This document shows positions 1 to 12,525 of a stretch of DNA of 64,000 bases, one piece after another; the first letter of the stretch is position 1; each line of letters starts with the position of its first letter. The notes beneath the pieces were generated by a model. The model saw only the letters and a program-made list of their open reading frames with translations. It was not told the DNA's origin and did no database searches. The position numbers and the translations under genes are program-made. Source of the stretch: Bryum argenteum (Eukaryota > Streptophyta > Bryopsida > Bryales > Bryaceae). The stretch is taken from assembly GCA_037043015.1 (NCBI GenBank), contig CM073327.1:14676727-14740726 (forward strand), written 5' to 3'.

Positions 1-400
1 CATTCCATGGATCCCTACTTCCCAGCTGTCCTCTGTTCTATTTTGGTTCCCCATTCTCTTTTTCTTTACTAATCACTCCCAACTTCTAATTTCCCATTCG
101 TGGTTTCCATCCTTTGTTCCCGATTCCGGCTCCCCCATCCGGCCATCCCCCAATTTCCCTTCTTGGTTTCATCATTTGTTCCCGATTTCCATAATTTGTT
201 CCCAGTTCCTATCATACATTCATGGTTCTCATTATTTGTTTTTGTTCCCATTCTCCGTGCCCAATTCCTAGTTCTTGTTCCATGTTCCCTTGATCTCCTC
301 TTTACTCCTTACTTTGCTCCATTTTACATGTTCCACATTCCTTGTCCCTTCGACTCTTGTTATGTTAATGAGATTTAATAAATTCTTAATAACAATCAAG
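1..400. repeat. Degenerate pyrimidine-rich short tandem repeat
   Basis: C/T-rich sequence made of diverged copies of a motif like TTTGTTCCCGATTCC, roughly 30-40 bp apart. The open frames across it are low complexity and resemble no protein, so I treat it as non-coding. Confidence 0.5.
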
Positions 401-2271
401 TACCACCTACGGAAATCCTTCAAAATCTTTAAAACTCTTCATACCGTGTATATTCTCATGGGCAAACCACCCTACTACCGGGAAGGATCACCAAGGGCAA
501 ATAGAGAAAACCGGCTGCATCAGGTCGGGCAACCTGCAAAGGATCGCTAGCCGGTAATCGTGTTCTTTTATATATATATAGATCTTTGCAATGCCCATTG
601 TTTTTGATTCAAACCTAATTAAATCAATTCACAAAGGATGTCCGGTTTCATAAGTAAATGATGACAAGGCCAGTTTCCTCCACACTAAGGTGGGAAAAGT
701 GGTGAACAATGGCTTTGGCCCATCCACCGGACATTCTTGTATGGAACAATCCTCGGGTGTTTTTGGGAACATCGTATTTGGGAATTGGGTGCCTTAGGAC
801 ACTCTTGGTAGTAAAACACAACACCCGGGTGTCAATCTATGCCATAAATAACACATTTAAAATTTTGTTAGAAAAATTCTATATAGTGAGTGGCTAAGAA
901 ACCGCTCAAAATTTGAATTTGACGAACTCAATAAAAACTAAAATAGTGAATTAATGTTGGAAGCTGTGTAAAGTGTGTATGAGATTGGACCAATTGGAAC
1001 TATTGATTGGAGTGAAATGTGAATCAATTATGAATATTGGTTGTGGAACTCATAGGTGTCCCTAAAATTGTTCAACCTAAAATGTACACCATGAGTACCT
1101 TAAAATCTAAAATTGAAAAGTAGAAGGTATCTCCTGCGTGAAAAGTTCTAGTGAGTGGTTTGTGATGATGTATGGGTTTTGAGCCACCTACCATATAGCA
1201 TTTTAAAGTGATTGTGATCATCACTACAAAGTAACCATAATTATATTTTTCTCAGTGAGTGCCATAAAAACATTACATCGAGGTTAACTTAACTTGATAA
1301 TTGACAAGATTAACAAGATTGTTGTTTAGTGTTCCATCAAATGCATTTCTCATGTTCTTAGCAAGGTTCCATGCAACCATTGTATATTATTAAGGTTTTC
1401 ATCGAAAAGTTAGAATCAATATATCTTGATGATTGACTTCTATTCTTATTTAATGTAGAATCACATCACAATTCCTATCTTTTTTCTCAACAAGGTGTCC
1501 TAGAACTAATTTCCATCAGATTGAAACTATCATGACCAAGGCCGACATAGCTTATCAATCGATTAAATTATAAAATCTCTATAGGACAAGAATGAGTTCT
1601 TGAAGTGATACAAGCAATATTGTAAGAACTTCTTGGAATTACAGGTTAAATAACTTTATGGTATAGGGTGGGAACACATGATTTTCAAGACTCTCTTTTT
1701 CATGTTGTAGCTTATAACCAAGAAAAGAATCTTAAACCGCAATATGTATTGATCCGTAAAAGAAAGATCGGACAAGTGTAACATTTTTTATTTTCTTTTT
1801 CTTTTTTGAAATGGTATTGAAATGATAAATTTTATTGAATATAAATTTGATTTATTTTCTGGTTGAGATTTGACCCCTTTATTATAACTTTGTTTGTTTT
1901 ATATATATTTTGAATATGTTTTAATATAGCCCTTTACTTGATGTGGTTTCTACTCTTTGAAGGTTTTAGAAGATGCATCAAATGGTTCCAATTGTTCTAA
2001 GAGAATTTAAATTTCAATCACATAATGAAATAGTCAATGTGGAATTTTTGTGTGCTTGGGTTATTTAAGAAAGCTTCAACAGTTTTCATGTAACAAAAGT
2101 TGATATATTAATTGGTTTTCTAGACAGTTTTGTATGTGTAACTTAATTTCTCATAAGCTATTTGAAGAAGTATACATAGTTCAAAAGCTATGAAGGCACT
2201 CGTCGGATAATAGTGAGTGACTTTGAAGTGTTTGTTTACGAGCTTTTTGAGGTTTTATTAGCAGAAAAAAC
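401..2271. other. Intergenic stretch, nothing recognised
   Basis: AT-rich sequence with no convincing coding frame, no RNA gene and no clear repeat. The longest open frame is about 62 codons and looks random. Confidence 0.5.
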
Positions 2272-3187
2272 TTAACCCCTAAACGCGCCGAATGTTGAAA
2301 GACGACATTTTGGATGGAAGGCAACAACTTTGAATAGCCATATCTTCTTCATCCGAGGTCCGTTCTGGATGAAATCACTTAAGTTAGGTTCCAAATCAAG
2401 TCTAGTTTGTGTTACAAGATTTGCAAGCCCATACAATAAAGTATGAATTAATGGAATGCACTTTAGTGAAGAAAGCGCTTGTATTTGGGTTTCCAAGCAT
2501 GGGGCATGTATTACTATTGCAAGCCAATTATGTGATATTAAAAATAGTTTTTCATAATTTTTTTTCATGGTCATGATCTTAAGGTGATTCTTAACAACTT
2601 TGTAATGAGAAGTTTTTTGATCCAAATGATTTTGCTATTGGATATGCAATGATGTTTTGTCAACAGAAAAAGTGAGAAAATGGATGATATTTGAGGAGCT
2701 ATATCTCCTTCATCCACCGTTGGATTTCAACTTAATTTTTTGGGATGGCCCCCAATTAGAGTCTAGACTAAGCGGTAGAAACCTTAACAAGATTGAAGAT
2801 GTTTTGAAGATAAGGCATGAAATTGAATGCAAAGGGTCTAGTTTTGGACTATTTTTCCTTTGTAAACTTTTCAGCAGTTTTTACCTTTGCATGGCTTTTA
2901 TGTGAGCCAAGAAATTTTTTGATGAATTTTTGTTGGGTAAAGGACTTATTAAGGTGAAGGTGAACATCTTTCTAGTTGGTGATTTTTTCATTGCAATAGG
3001 TATATTGGTAGCATTTCCACCTCAAAGTGAAAATGATGAAATTTTGCAGTTTGTTTTTGATATTAATATGTTATGATCTCCCGATCTATAAGGCCTCATG
3101 ACTCAAATTTTGGTCCGGCTTCTCTTCATTTTCATCTATGACGATTTCTATGGAAATGTGCTTTTCTGCTAGGCGTTTAGGGGTTAA
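2272..3187. mobile_element. Non-autonomous TIR element, family X
   Basis: A 0.9-kb segment bounded by the inverted repeat TTAACCCCTAAACGC at the left end and its reverse complement at the right. It has no credible protein and looks like a non-autonomous DNA transposon. Related sequence, including the phrase for a GACATTTTGGATGG-like inner motif and an AAATCAAGTCTAGTTTGTGTT-like motif, recurs at about 24.6-25.0 kb, 44,398-45,694 and 55,173-56,463, so it is a dispersed family. The target duplication is unclear. Confidence 0.65.
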
Positions 3188-4300
3188 AAACCGTTTAAGA
3201 AACCTCCTAACAATTTCATCAACATCACGTCAAAATGTTCAATGTACAAAATTCAATGTATTATAGATAAAAATCTCTAAGTTGCTTTTAAGCACTTTAG
3301 GAACTTTTCAATTTTTTTTGGATAAAATATTATTGACAATTTGTGATGCACTTAATGAACCACAAAGAAGATTTTGAGAATTTGTATATTGCAACCTTGA
3401 AGGTTCTTGATGAATTTCCACAAGTCTCATGTCTTGTATTGCATAATTTAGCCTTATTGAATAATAGCTAATCATCCACGAAACCTTTTCTTCCGTCCTT
3501 TATGCAACAATCAAAGTGACAGAAACAAAATTGTTTTGCATGTGGGGATAAAAAATGTGTTCATTATCTATTGAAATACTTTCAAAAGCCATTACTTTAT
3601 GTACTAGCTAGCCAATCATTTTTTTGAAAATGGCAAGATTTTGTTAAAATGACGTGTTTTGCGGTGCTTAAAATAAAAAAATAACGTCAGTTTTTGTCAA
3701 TCTTCGACATCAGAGGGCAAATATTCCTAGACTGCCAATAAAAACAATAATGTTTTTAAACGGTTGTTCACATATCTTCCATTATACAAAATATTCCTAA
3801 ACGACCATTTATGAATATTTGCCAAGAATAATTTATCAACGAGCGTTCAAAAACAACAATGTTTCTCATCTGTAAAAATATTGTCCTTTGATCGCTTTTA
3901 AAGGTCAAAACCCATCAAAATGTGTGATATGAGATTTTGTTTTGTGGCAACATCATGATCTTCCTTTCTACAAGCAGCAATGTTTGCCTTTTCATATGTT
4001 TTTGCTTATCGTTTTTTGTTTGAAATTTCCAATGTGTAAAACAAAACTGGTTGGGAAACAACTTTGAGTTTTTTATTCGGATCTTGTTTAATTGAATATT
4101 TGAGAGTATGGTTACTAAGAAAACATAAGTTGTGTATTCTTTCTTCGATGGTGCGTTCTTAATGAAATCTAGTGAACCATTTTGTGAGCCATCTAAATGA
4201 CTCATTAACATAGATTTGCTTAACTTTGCAAATTTTGAGTAAAGGTTTTATAAAAAACTTCTAAAAACTCTAATTCATTTTACTTATGTCATTTGATTAT
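3188..4300. other. Intergenic stretch, nothing recognised
   Basis: AT-rich DNA without a coding frame or repeat I can support. Confidence 0.45.
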
Positions 4301-4319
4301 TTAAGCGACTCTAAATTCT

Positions 4320-4770
4320 AATCCTAGTTTCCATTTTAATTTAATTCCCCATACTAATTCTCTAATTTTAGTATTTGGTTATATAGCCATTTCAATTCAA
4401 TTCCCATACTAATTTTCTAATCTTATTATTTGGGTAAAAGCCATTTTAATTTAATTTCCCATACTAATTTTTTTTTATCGTAGTATTCGGTTAAATAACC
4501 ATTTCATTTTTATAGCCTCTACTAATTTTCTAACCATGTAATTAGTCTAATAGCCCATTTCTGTTTATTCGCCCATACTAATTTCTACTCGCAGTAATTA
4601 GTTAATAGCCATTTTCTCATAACCTCAACCCATACTAATTTCTGGCTACACTAATTAACTGCCGCACCCATTTAATCCCTGGCCACACTATTCAACCTCC
4701 GCCCACACTATACGGGCCGGTTACACTATTTAACATCCGACCACACTATACGGGCCGGCGACCGCACTAA
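4320..4770. repeat. Diverged tandem repeat, period about 60 bp then shorter
   Basis: Successive blocks share the order CCCATACTAATTT, then TAGTATTTGGTTA, then AGCCATTTCAATT. The first blocks are about 60-65 bp long. Towards the right they shorten to roughly 30 bp and turn GC-richer, with CACTATACGGGCCGG twice. The array ends about 110 bp before possible gene remnants, so it could lie in a former promoter region, but nothing proves that. Confidence 0.6.
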
Positions 4771-4919
4771 TTTCCATGATTCTTCTTCTGTAATAATTCT
4801 GCCGGCCGCCTCACTGATTGAGGTGACCGGGTCTCTAAATTTGAAGATATAAGGAAGAAAATCCTCCCTTCTTAGCATGTTAGTTTCAATGTGGTATTCA
4901 ATTTAGAGTTCTTTTTTGT

Positions 4920-5400
4920 GAAGTAGAAGTTTCACGATCAGGGAGCTGAAAGTTCCAGGAGTCGATGCTGCATGCCGATCGGTGTGTTTTCTTGAGACGG
5001 GTTTCACCGTGCAGCGTTGCTCAGCTGAAGGACAACGTGGTGAGCAAGGGTATGATCAAGTTCGTGACGAAATTGAACGAGAGCATCGTCGATGTAGAAG
5101 GCGCTGCTGAGGGAGTCGGCGCAGAAGGAGCTGCTGAGGGAGTCGGCGCAGCTGTTCGTACATTGGCTACGGAGTGCAGAGCCAGAACCCGGAGTGTCGC
5201 AGGTGGCCCGGCGCTGTTCAGGCTGACATCAAGGACTAGGTGCTGGAGAAGGGCTTCTGCATCGACCTGATCCAGAGCAAGTTCCGTATTTAAACGTTCA
5301 GCTTCAAATTTTGTTAAGGCGGATGCCACGCAGATGCATGGCTTGCCAGAGCTTCGTACTCTTTACATACTAGAATAAGTTCGGCAGTTAATATCGACAT
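4920..5400 (+). pseudogene. Unrecognised coding remnant with 27-bp internal duplication
   Basis: GC-richer block with overlapping frames of about 100 codons on both strands. Positions 5,101-5,155 contain a direct duplication of a 27-bp segment (GCTGCTGAGGGAGTCGGCGC core), which adds a repeated AAEGVG-type peptide in one frame. No domain is recognisable and no frame is intact. It may be the 5' part of the broken F-box gene that follows, or unrelated. Confidence 0.25.
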
Positions 5401-5686
5401 TTTGTAGCTAGCTAGCACTGGCAGCTTTTGTTGCTGTTGACAGAACCTAGACACTGTAACTAGAGTTCGTATTTGATTCTATTTGACGATGTTATGTGCC
5501 TAAAGCCAGAGACAGAGTTCTCACTGCTTTTTGAGTCATTGGCTTTCACCAAGGTGAATGTCTATTATATGGTCTAGACTGGATTGAGGCTTCCGTTCGA
5601 TTTTAGAATAGAGTTTTGCACTCTGGAGCCCGTGCAGTTTTTGGGCTCACACATTTCAAAGGATTTGTTGATCCTCGATTGTGACG

Positions 5687-6840
5687 ATGAGTTTTGATGA
5701 GGCATCCAAAGTGTCCAACAATGTCGCTATTGTGTTGTCCAACGACAACAAGGTGGAAGGGAGTGAGGTGACTATGGGAAATGACGGAGAAGTTATTATG
5801 GATTCGGAATTGTGAAAGGAATTCCCCTTTGAGTTACATGGTGTCCTCTGTTTCCTTTTAGTGCTCGAATTGTGCCGACTCCGACTCCGAGTCGTGTGCC
5901 ACGCATGGAACAAGCTCACACATAGAGATCATCGACTTCCTCGCCCTCCACGACAAGTGGGAGGTGATGGATCTAGCCAAGCCGGGTGTCTATCTGATGG
6001 GTGTCTATCGGATTGACGTGAGTTTCATGTACGATGGTGTGTGTGGTGCGAATGCCTCAATTGTTGGGATCTTAGGGACATCTTATGAATTGTTGGGGTA
6101 CAAGGGTTTTGTATGCGTCCTATGGAGGCCGTGCGGACCTTTTGTGTTCAATGTCGAGGTCATGCATGTGGTCAATCTGATCACCAAATCCATTCAGAGC
6201 TTCCGCCTTTTCCCAACAACATTGTGTATGATTATATAGGGGGTGATGATAGTCGCAACGATTACGCTTCCTTCACGGTGTACATCATCACCATGATCCA
6301 AGATCCGGAAAGGCCCTCTTTGACCTTGAGGTGGGCGAGTGGCGAGACGTTTCAGGGTTGCCATCCAGGAACCTCATCCCTCATACATGCTGAAACTCAA
6401 CGAGATTCTATACATTCCTTCTGCAACAATCGATTAGAGGTACCGACTATATGCCTTACACACCGATTAACGATGCATGAACCGACATGTGTGTGGAGCT
6501 TCCTAGAGTGATTGTCCCCCAACTTGCGACAAGGCTCGAATCGCTCTTCTTCAAGGGATTCAACGCACACGATGGCATTGTGATATTTGAGATTGACTTG
6601 AGCTCGCGTAAGACAAGGCTCTTGACCACGATAGAAGAGATGGACGACAACAAGCTTGGGAGTAGTGGATTGGTCACCGGTTGCATTGCCTACGACCTTG
6701 TGAATGAAGGTTGGAGTGAGTGGGACTTTGATAAATATCGCATTGTTGATGCTATGGACATGATGTCCGAGGAGCATTGTAAGTTATTTGCCATGGCTAT
6801 GCCTCTTACCATCAATCCTTCGAAGCCGCATCAAGATTAA
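5687..6840 (+). pseudogene. F-box protein gene, frameshifted
   Basis: Near 5,818-5,925 one frame reads like an F-box: FELHGVLCFLLVLELCRLR followed by VVCHAWNKL, matching the usual P-x-E-L...LCRLR-x-VC-x-AWN-x-L pattern. F-box proteins link substrates to SCF ubiquitin ligases through SKP1. Downstream, other frames give segments typical of F-box-associated or kelch-like regions: NLITKSIQSFRLFP (about 6,172-6,213) and DGIVIFEIDLSSRKTRLLTT (about 6,571-6,630). The last frame stays open to a stop at 6,838. At least two frame changes separate these pieces, so the gene is broken as written. Frame changes could be partly assembly error. No intron boundaries were assigned. Confidence 0.6.
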
Positions 6841-7202
6841 ACAACCACATTGTAGTTTACTAGCTTGTTGGAGATGATTTGGAGGATTTGGTTGAAGGAA
6901 TAAAAGTATGTTATGCATGTGATGACATTGATTTGCTTGTTGGTGATGACGACAATGATGATATAACATGTGAGTACTACCAATATATATAAAGTGAAGA
7001 CTCGTGCATGGAGCGTGGACAAAGGTCGAGGAACTATATTAATACTACATGGCATGAAAATCAACCACGGGAAAAATCCAACCCTTCATGATAGTCCATT
7101 CTTGAAAGTTTTTGGCTTGCAGCATTTAGCTTTCTTTCAATTGTTTTTTGGAGTAAAATCTTTCCCAACCTTCCATTTTATAGTACATTGATGATGCGAT
7201 TA

Positions 7203-7446
7203 CACTACTACAATTTGAGGGGTTTGCAACGTTTTCTTCTCAATTGTTGCTCAAGTTCAGCAACGTTTGGAACTTGCTTGAGCAACATTCTCAAGAAAAT
7301 ATGCAACGTTATCAAATCATCAAGCAATGTTATTTATAGTCTAGTTGAGAACGTTGCTTACTTTCTTGAGAACGTTGCTCAAGCAAGTTCCAAAACGTTG
7401 CTGGACTTTAGCAACGTTTGTAACGTTGCAAACCCCTAATTATGTG
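7203..7446. mobile_element. CACTA-like hairpin MITE, copy 1
   Basis: A 0.24-kb foldback element. The left half (CACTACTACAATTTGAGGGG, then TTTGCAACGTT) is mirrored by the right half (AACGTTGCAAACCCC). The internal motif GCAACGTT recurs in both orientations, so the transcript would fold into a long hairpin. CACTA termini suggest mobilisation by an En/Spm-type transposase. The 82-codon open frame inside is a by-product. Confidence 0.75.
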
Positions 7447-7765
7447 GCTGCTAAGTTATTGTTGAACTATTACATATGGAGTAATAATCATTAAACATTT
7501 GTATATATGTATTCATTGTTCATATACATCAATCTTTCATGATTCATAGAAAAGTGGTAGATTAATTATTTCTAAATGCCTATTTCTTAAAAAGTTTAAA
7601 GTTCATCCAAAATGTAGATCAACAAAATAGACTTGAAAATAAAAAATAATAATTATTTTGTTGGCAAAGATATAGTTCTAACAAATATCTCTCAAAGCTT
7701 GCAAACTCATATGGAAACACACAACACTCCGATGAGAGCATTTCTCATAGTTTAGCAATAACTAA

Positions 7766-8034
7766 CACTCTCAAAATTTGAGGGGGTTTGCAACGTTTCT
7801 TCTTAGTCGTTGCTCAACATTAGCAACGATTTAAAACTTGCTTGAGTAACTTTTCCAATAAAACAAGCAACGTTACCAAATCACCAAGTAACGTTATTTA
7901 TCATCTAGTTAAAACTGTTTCTTATTTTCTTGAGAACGTTGTTCAAGCAAGTTCCAAAATGTTGCTAGTCTTTAGCAACATTTACACAAAAGCAAGCAAC
8001 ATTTCTAACGTTGCAAAACCCCTCGTTTCTAGTG
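7766..8034. mobile_element. CACTA-like hairpin MITE, copy 2
   Basis: Second copy of the same foldback family, about 320 bp after the first and in the same orientation. It starts CACTCTCAAAATTTGAGG and ends TTTCTAGTG, the complement of CACTAGAAA. It is more diverged than copy 1. Confidence 0.75.
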
Positions 8035-8130
8035 TAAGGACCCAATAAATTCAAGAATGAATGTGTCGTCTATGTTACAATGCAAACACTTTAAGTAATT
8101 ACAGGGAGTCCATGTCTTCTTCATGGCGGA

Positions 8131-8373
8131 TCAATCGCATTTCCTAAAGAACAAGATGTAGTACTCCAGGTCGGAGATGTTGTCCAGCATCACATCCAAT
8201 GTCGATTGCAGCATTGATCGCTGCAAACTGCTTCTTTCAATCTTTGTCCTGGTCGAGGAGAATCAGGATGAGCGTCACAGCGTAACTTCGAATCATGGGT
8301 TGCCTCATGCTAGAAGGAGCATGGTCTAGGCATTCCTTCAAGCGGTCGACTAGTGCACTCTGGGGCTCGAAAA
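8131..8373 (-). pseudogene. Fragment of an unrecognised protein gene, disrupted by the copia insertion
   Basis: The - strand frame begins at the copia insertion site with FEPQSALVDRLKECLDHAP and continues as a plausible helical protein (SYAVTLILILLDQDKD). There is one in-frame TGA at 8,237-8,239 and a frame change near 8,170, then LDNISDLEYYILFFRKCD and a stop at 8,131. Joining the flank beyond the copia (from 32,983 onward) across the GAAAA target site extends the frame by a few codons (RFAAL), so copia landed inside this gene or its relic. Family unknown. Confidence 0.45.
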
Positions 8374-8646
8374 TGTTGTGATATATTACACATGTGATAG
8401 GTTATTTAGTAGTACGTCCTACGTTTTAGTCCACTAAGTGTGACTACTGTGACTCACGTCTCTTCATGACTATTTATCTGCACTATTTATGTGCATGTTT
8501 TGCCACTTTTTTTTTTTAATCTTTTTAGTGAAGTAAAGCATGTCCCTTTAAGATGATAACTTGTGTTCTTGATTGAGTGCGTTCAAGATGCGAAGCATTC
8601 TTAGATTCTGAAGATTCAGTAGTTGCATTTTCCCTCTTTTATTGTA
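8374..8646 (+). repeat. Copia 5' LTR
   Basis: Begins TGTTGTGATATATTA and aligns along its whole length with the 3' LTR, with numerous substitutions and short indels. Including the last bases up to ...TTGTA is required for the GAAAA target duplication to match exactly. Confidence 0.85.
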
Positions 8647-8966
8647 AGTTATGGGCACCCTACGTATTTATTAGTGTCGGTGAATGGCGGAGGCAATGTA
8701 TCCCTGTGCCTAGAGTGGAGATCATTGAGCAAACAAGTGGAGCGATCGAGTGGAGTGATCGAGTCGTGCTCTGCCTACCGTAGAAGTAATTGAGCGATCT
8801 AGTGGTGTTGTGCGAGCCATGTACGTCGTGCGAGTACTGTTGTTGTCTGTGTGGTACTGTCTAAGTAGTCTTGTGCAAGTCGTGTTGTTCGTAGAGCAAG
8901 CGATAGTGTAGTGAAGTACAAATTGTGCTTATAGTGTCTTGAGACATCATTTAGTAATTGCAAAAT

Positions 8967-11387
8967 ATGGATACAAATGTTGAGCTCCGAAATGTGAAGC
9001 AATACGATGGAAAAAACTTTCACATTTAGAAGTTTCAACTCCGTGCGATACGGTTGGGAAATGACGTAATGGTATACGTAGATGGTACAATTCCAAAGCC
9101 TGCTTTAGTTGATGATCAAGCTGATTCGACCCGGCATGATAGCATTGTGATTAATCTTCTTTGCGTTCAAGAAGACATTCTTGAAGAATTGATGAAGTGC
9201 ACCACCTCGAAGGAGATTTGGGACAAGCTCCACTTGCTCCATGATTGGCAAGCGCACTACTAAAAAGCGATTTTACGAATGCAAGATGGATTCTTCAGAC
9301 TCGATTGCCCAATACATACATCAGTACCTTGATAGTGCGTGTACTGAGCATATGACGAACAAGCTTGAGTTTTTCTCAACATACTGTGATGTTACAATTT
9401 AAGAGAATAAGAGCGTTGAAGGTGTTGGTGGTACATTTTTGCAAGTTGTAGAAACTGGTAATATCAACATTGAAGTAGACCTTGGCGACAACACATGCGT
9501 AGCAATTCTCACCGAATTATTGTATGTACCGTACTCTGGAACCAGTTTGTTTTTTTCCCAACGAGTTGCGGAGAGAAATCTTGATAGCATTACTTCAAGG
9601 TCGACCTGCAGACTTGTTACTCAAGATAGAGAGGTGGTGATGCGAGCTTTCTTAAGCATGGTAAGCTTTGTAAGCTACTCATTGATCAATCCCCTCGAGC
9701 CTCTTTACAACAATGCAATGCGAGCCGTAACATTTGGAGTTGACACAAAGGAGGCTACACAGGCACTTAATGTTTGGCACAAGCGGCTTGGTCACGTTCA
9801 TTACGACATGATAAAGAAGATGGTACGAGAGACGTTATTGATGGAATGACTATAATCAACCATGCGGAATCAGATTCGCATCCGATGTGCCTACGGAAAA
9901 AGTCATCGAACTGTTTTTTCAAAAAATGAAGGACGGACAAAGGCAATGCATGCTGGACAGCTCATACATTTGGATATATGTTGTCTGATGGCCACCCCAA
10001 CTGTTTAAAAGGCAAGGTACTTCTCCTTATTTAAGGACGATGCTACCAGATATAGAGTCATTTATTGCATGGAAAAGAAATCAGATGTCTTATATTGCTT
10101 CAAGCTATTTGTCAGTCAACTTGAACGAGAGACATGGAAGAAAGTGAATGTAATTCGGAGTGACCGGGGGGCAAATATACTGGAAAGGCGTTCGAGGATT
10201 TCAAGGTAGAGAAGGAGGTTTTTCATGAGTTTACTACTGCATAATGGAGTAGCTGAACACGACAAGAGAAACATAATGGAATCACATCGAAGCATGCTTT
10301 ATGCGGCAAATGTGCACCAGCGTTTTTGAGGGAGAAGAGCACATACGGCCGTATATTGCCTCAACCAAACTTTATCAAGAATGGTTACTCGAAAGACTTC
10401 ATTCAATTAAATCATGGCAGGGTAAACGACCATCTGTAAAACACATGAAGGAGTTTGGTGCAGATGTTTTTGTACACAGATGCATTCATGGGCTACAATT
10501 TGGTGAGCACGGCTTACCGCATATGGTTGAATGATAAGCAACGCATCACCAAGTGTCGTGATGTTCTTTTTCATGAGAGCGGTGCTATCAAAGGATCATT
10601 TGTAGAAGCCGATACGGAGAGGAAAAGTACGTCACATGCAACACAAAGTCCGCTTGTCTTGCCACCTGCTAGCGATTTCATAATACCAATGAGAGGAGGA
10701 GTCCAACTAGTCATTGTACCATAGAGGAAGTATTGTACCATATAGGTGCAGGAGGGAATGAAGTAGTGGGAGGTACACCACATGTTGAAGTAGTGGAAGC
10801 TATATCAATTAGCATAGCGGTGGGAGATGAATCAGATAAGCAACTGGTTGCTCACCATGAAAATGAGACAGTTAGAGAGGATCTCATGCAAGTCAATGTT
10901 TAACCGGAAGAACTGCTATCAGCAGATACATCTAAGGAGGGAGTATCAGAAGTGCAGCAACGAGATATTGACTCCACATGGTACGATGTAGTGGTTTCAA
11001 CTTCTCCAAATGGTACAAGATCCCTCCATTTGATAGTTGAAATTCCCCTTGAAGAAGCTATATTAGTACCAGCTCTGATTGCAGATAATATTGTTCAACC
11101 GGTTGACTCCCAAGAAGATGTTTTGAGCCCTGAAGATGGTGGCCCACGAGAGCGGATGGCACTAAGAAGATACGGTGGCCCACAAGAGCGGGGTGCACTA
11201 AGAAGATACCGCGAGTGGGTATATCCGAGAGGGAGAAATTTCTTTGCTGGTATGGTCGGGGTCAGCAGAAGTTAATCGAGCCAGATACGTATATATAAGC
11301 TATGCAATCTCAAGAAGTTGAACAGTGGCAACAGGCCATGGAACAAAGATTGATTCACTTAAGAAGAATGGTACTTGGAAACTCGTG
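8967..11387 (+). pseudogene. Copia gag-protease-integrase-5' RT region, degenerate
   Basis: Starts with ATG at 8,967, followed by a copia gag N-terminus (target YDGKNF-x-x-W-like motif with TAG at 9,027 in place of the Trp codon) and a UBN2-type gag region to about 9,260. The protease C-terminal part, with the ELLYVPYSG motif, lies near 9,430-9,560. The integrase zinc-binding region, with the HKRLGHVHYDMI motif, is near 9,779-9,815. The integrase core follows in several frames (9,950-10,530). A linker extends to about 11,300 and the first codons of the RT domain precede 11,387. Several stops and frame changes break it. The frame stops at the target site of the 19.8-kb element and resumes at 31,223. 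Confidence 0.85.
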
Positions 11388-11397
11388 GAGCTACCGC
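11388..11397. repeat. Target-site duplication, left copy
   Basis: GAGCTACCGC, repeated exactly at 31,213-31,222 directly outside the right TIR. Because adjoining bases are C and G on both sides, the real duplication could be 8 bp (AGCTACCG) with a 15-bp TIR, or 9 bp if the ends are slightly asymmetric. Confidence 0.9.
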
Positions 11398-11411
11398 CCG
11401 GGGAGATCACT
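11398..11411 (+). repeat. Left TIR of the 19.8-kb element
   Basis: CCGGGGAGATCACT, exact reverse complement of the right end. The next 250 bp are non-coding and contain a small inverted repeat (GATTTTGGTAATT near 11,462 against TTACCAAATCACC near 11,512). Confidence 0.9.
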
Positions 11412-11699
11412 CCTTGTAATTTAAGGTATAACACGTAATTCGTTATAATGGGAATATATACTGATTTTGGTAATTAGGGAGACTTCCATTTAGATCGATT
11501 CTGACCTGATTAGTTACCAAATCACCAGGTTTTTACTGATAACGATGAATTTTCTCAATATAAAAGACAATACTAGTAAAGATTTCAAAACGCAAGCTAA
11601 GAAATATGCTACCCCAAGAGTAAATTTTATTCATATGAAAGCACAAATACAATTTATTGGTGTAATTGTAGACCTCCAACAGGTAGGCACTAAATTAAT

Positions 11700-12350
11700 C
11701 TACCAATTACGACGTGGCGGAGAAGAGGTATCACCAGAAGTATCATTCTTAGTGAATCGAGGGTCGTCACTACGAGTGTATTTAGAGAAGGCAGGTTCGT
11801 CCATCTCCATAAGCCCACCACTTCTACGACGCTTGGTGCACGTCTCTCCGTAATAGACGGTGAGACTCGATCGAAAATCGTGTTGGATGAACGCGAGTGT
11901 TTGCCCCAAGAGATAAGGAGCAATGAGCCCCAGTATTTGGCAAGGAACTATTTAGCTCGAGACGAGCTAAATAGGCACGGGCGTCGACGACGGGGTTGCG
12001 GGATACAACATCACCTTGGGGTGCCGCTGCAACCGAGGTCATAACACCGATTCGATCATTGCCGTTGCAATAATCGGTTGAATCTCAATAGGGGACTCGT
12101 TGACTACACCATCATCGTCATTATCCATGTCCTCCTTCGTGTAGTCTACAGCCGACGCATCGTCCTGAGCAAAGTAGATAAGCCGTCCCCGCATTCGTTC
12201 TGAGAAAGTTCTGGAGTCGTCACTTGTAATGGAATCCTCTGAAACCGTCGAAGGACCAATTACAAGATTCGCTTGCAAAGCACATGATGCATGTGGAGAG
12301 AGCTGACGTCCAACAGCAGCAACCTGGTTCATAAACACAACCATATTAGC
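11700..12350 (-). CDS. 3' part of the - strand block, unrecognised acidic protein segment
   Basis: An exon starts after an acceptor-like ATGAACCAG at about 12,331 with VAAVGRQLSPHASCALQ. It continues through an acidic stretch (YTKEDMDNDDDGVVNESP) to a stop at 12,039. Beyond a diverged palindrome at 11,949-11,973, another - frame (11,909-11,700) reads YYGETCTKRRRSGG and ends at a stop at 11,700. Whether these belong to one transcript with the exons upstream is unknown. The apparent membrane segment encoded just upstream of 12,331 is better explained as a pyrimidine-rich intron end. No domain recognised. Confidence 0.4.
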
Positions 12351-12525
12351 AAGTGAGTCCAAGACGCTAAGTGCAATGAAAAAGGTACACAAAATAAGAA
12401 CGCATATAATCATGTATGTCGAGGGTGGATTCACCAATCGATCTACATTATATCTGGATCTAAGCAATCGTTAAACATAAGCGTTCCTAGGGTAAAAACC
12501 AGAACAATACCACTGATAAAAGAAT

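Noticed and set aside
12351-12467. Membrane-segment-like peptide (IICVLILCTFFIALSVL)
   Set aside because: Better explained as a pyrimidine-rich intron ending in an acceptor before the downstream exon.
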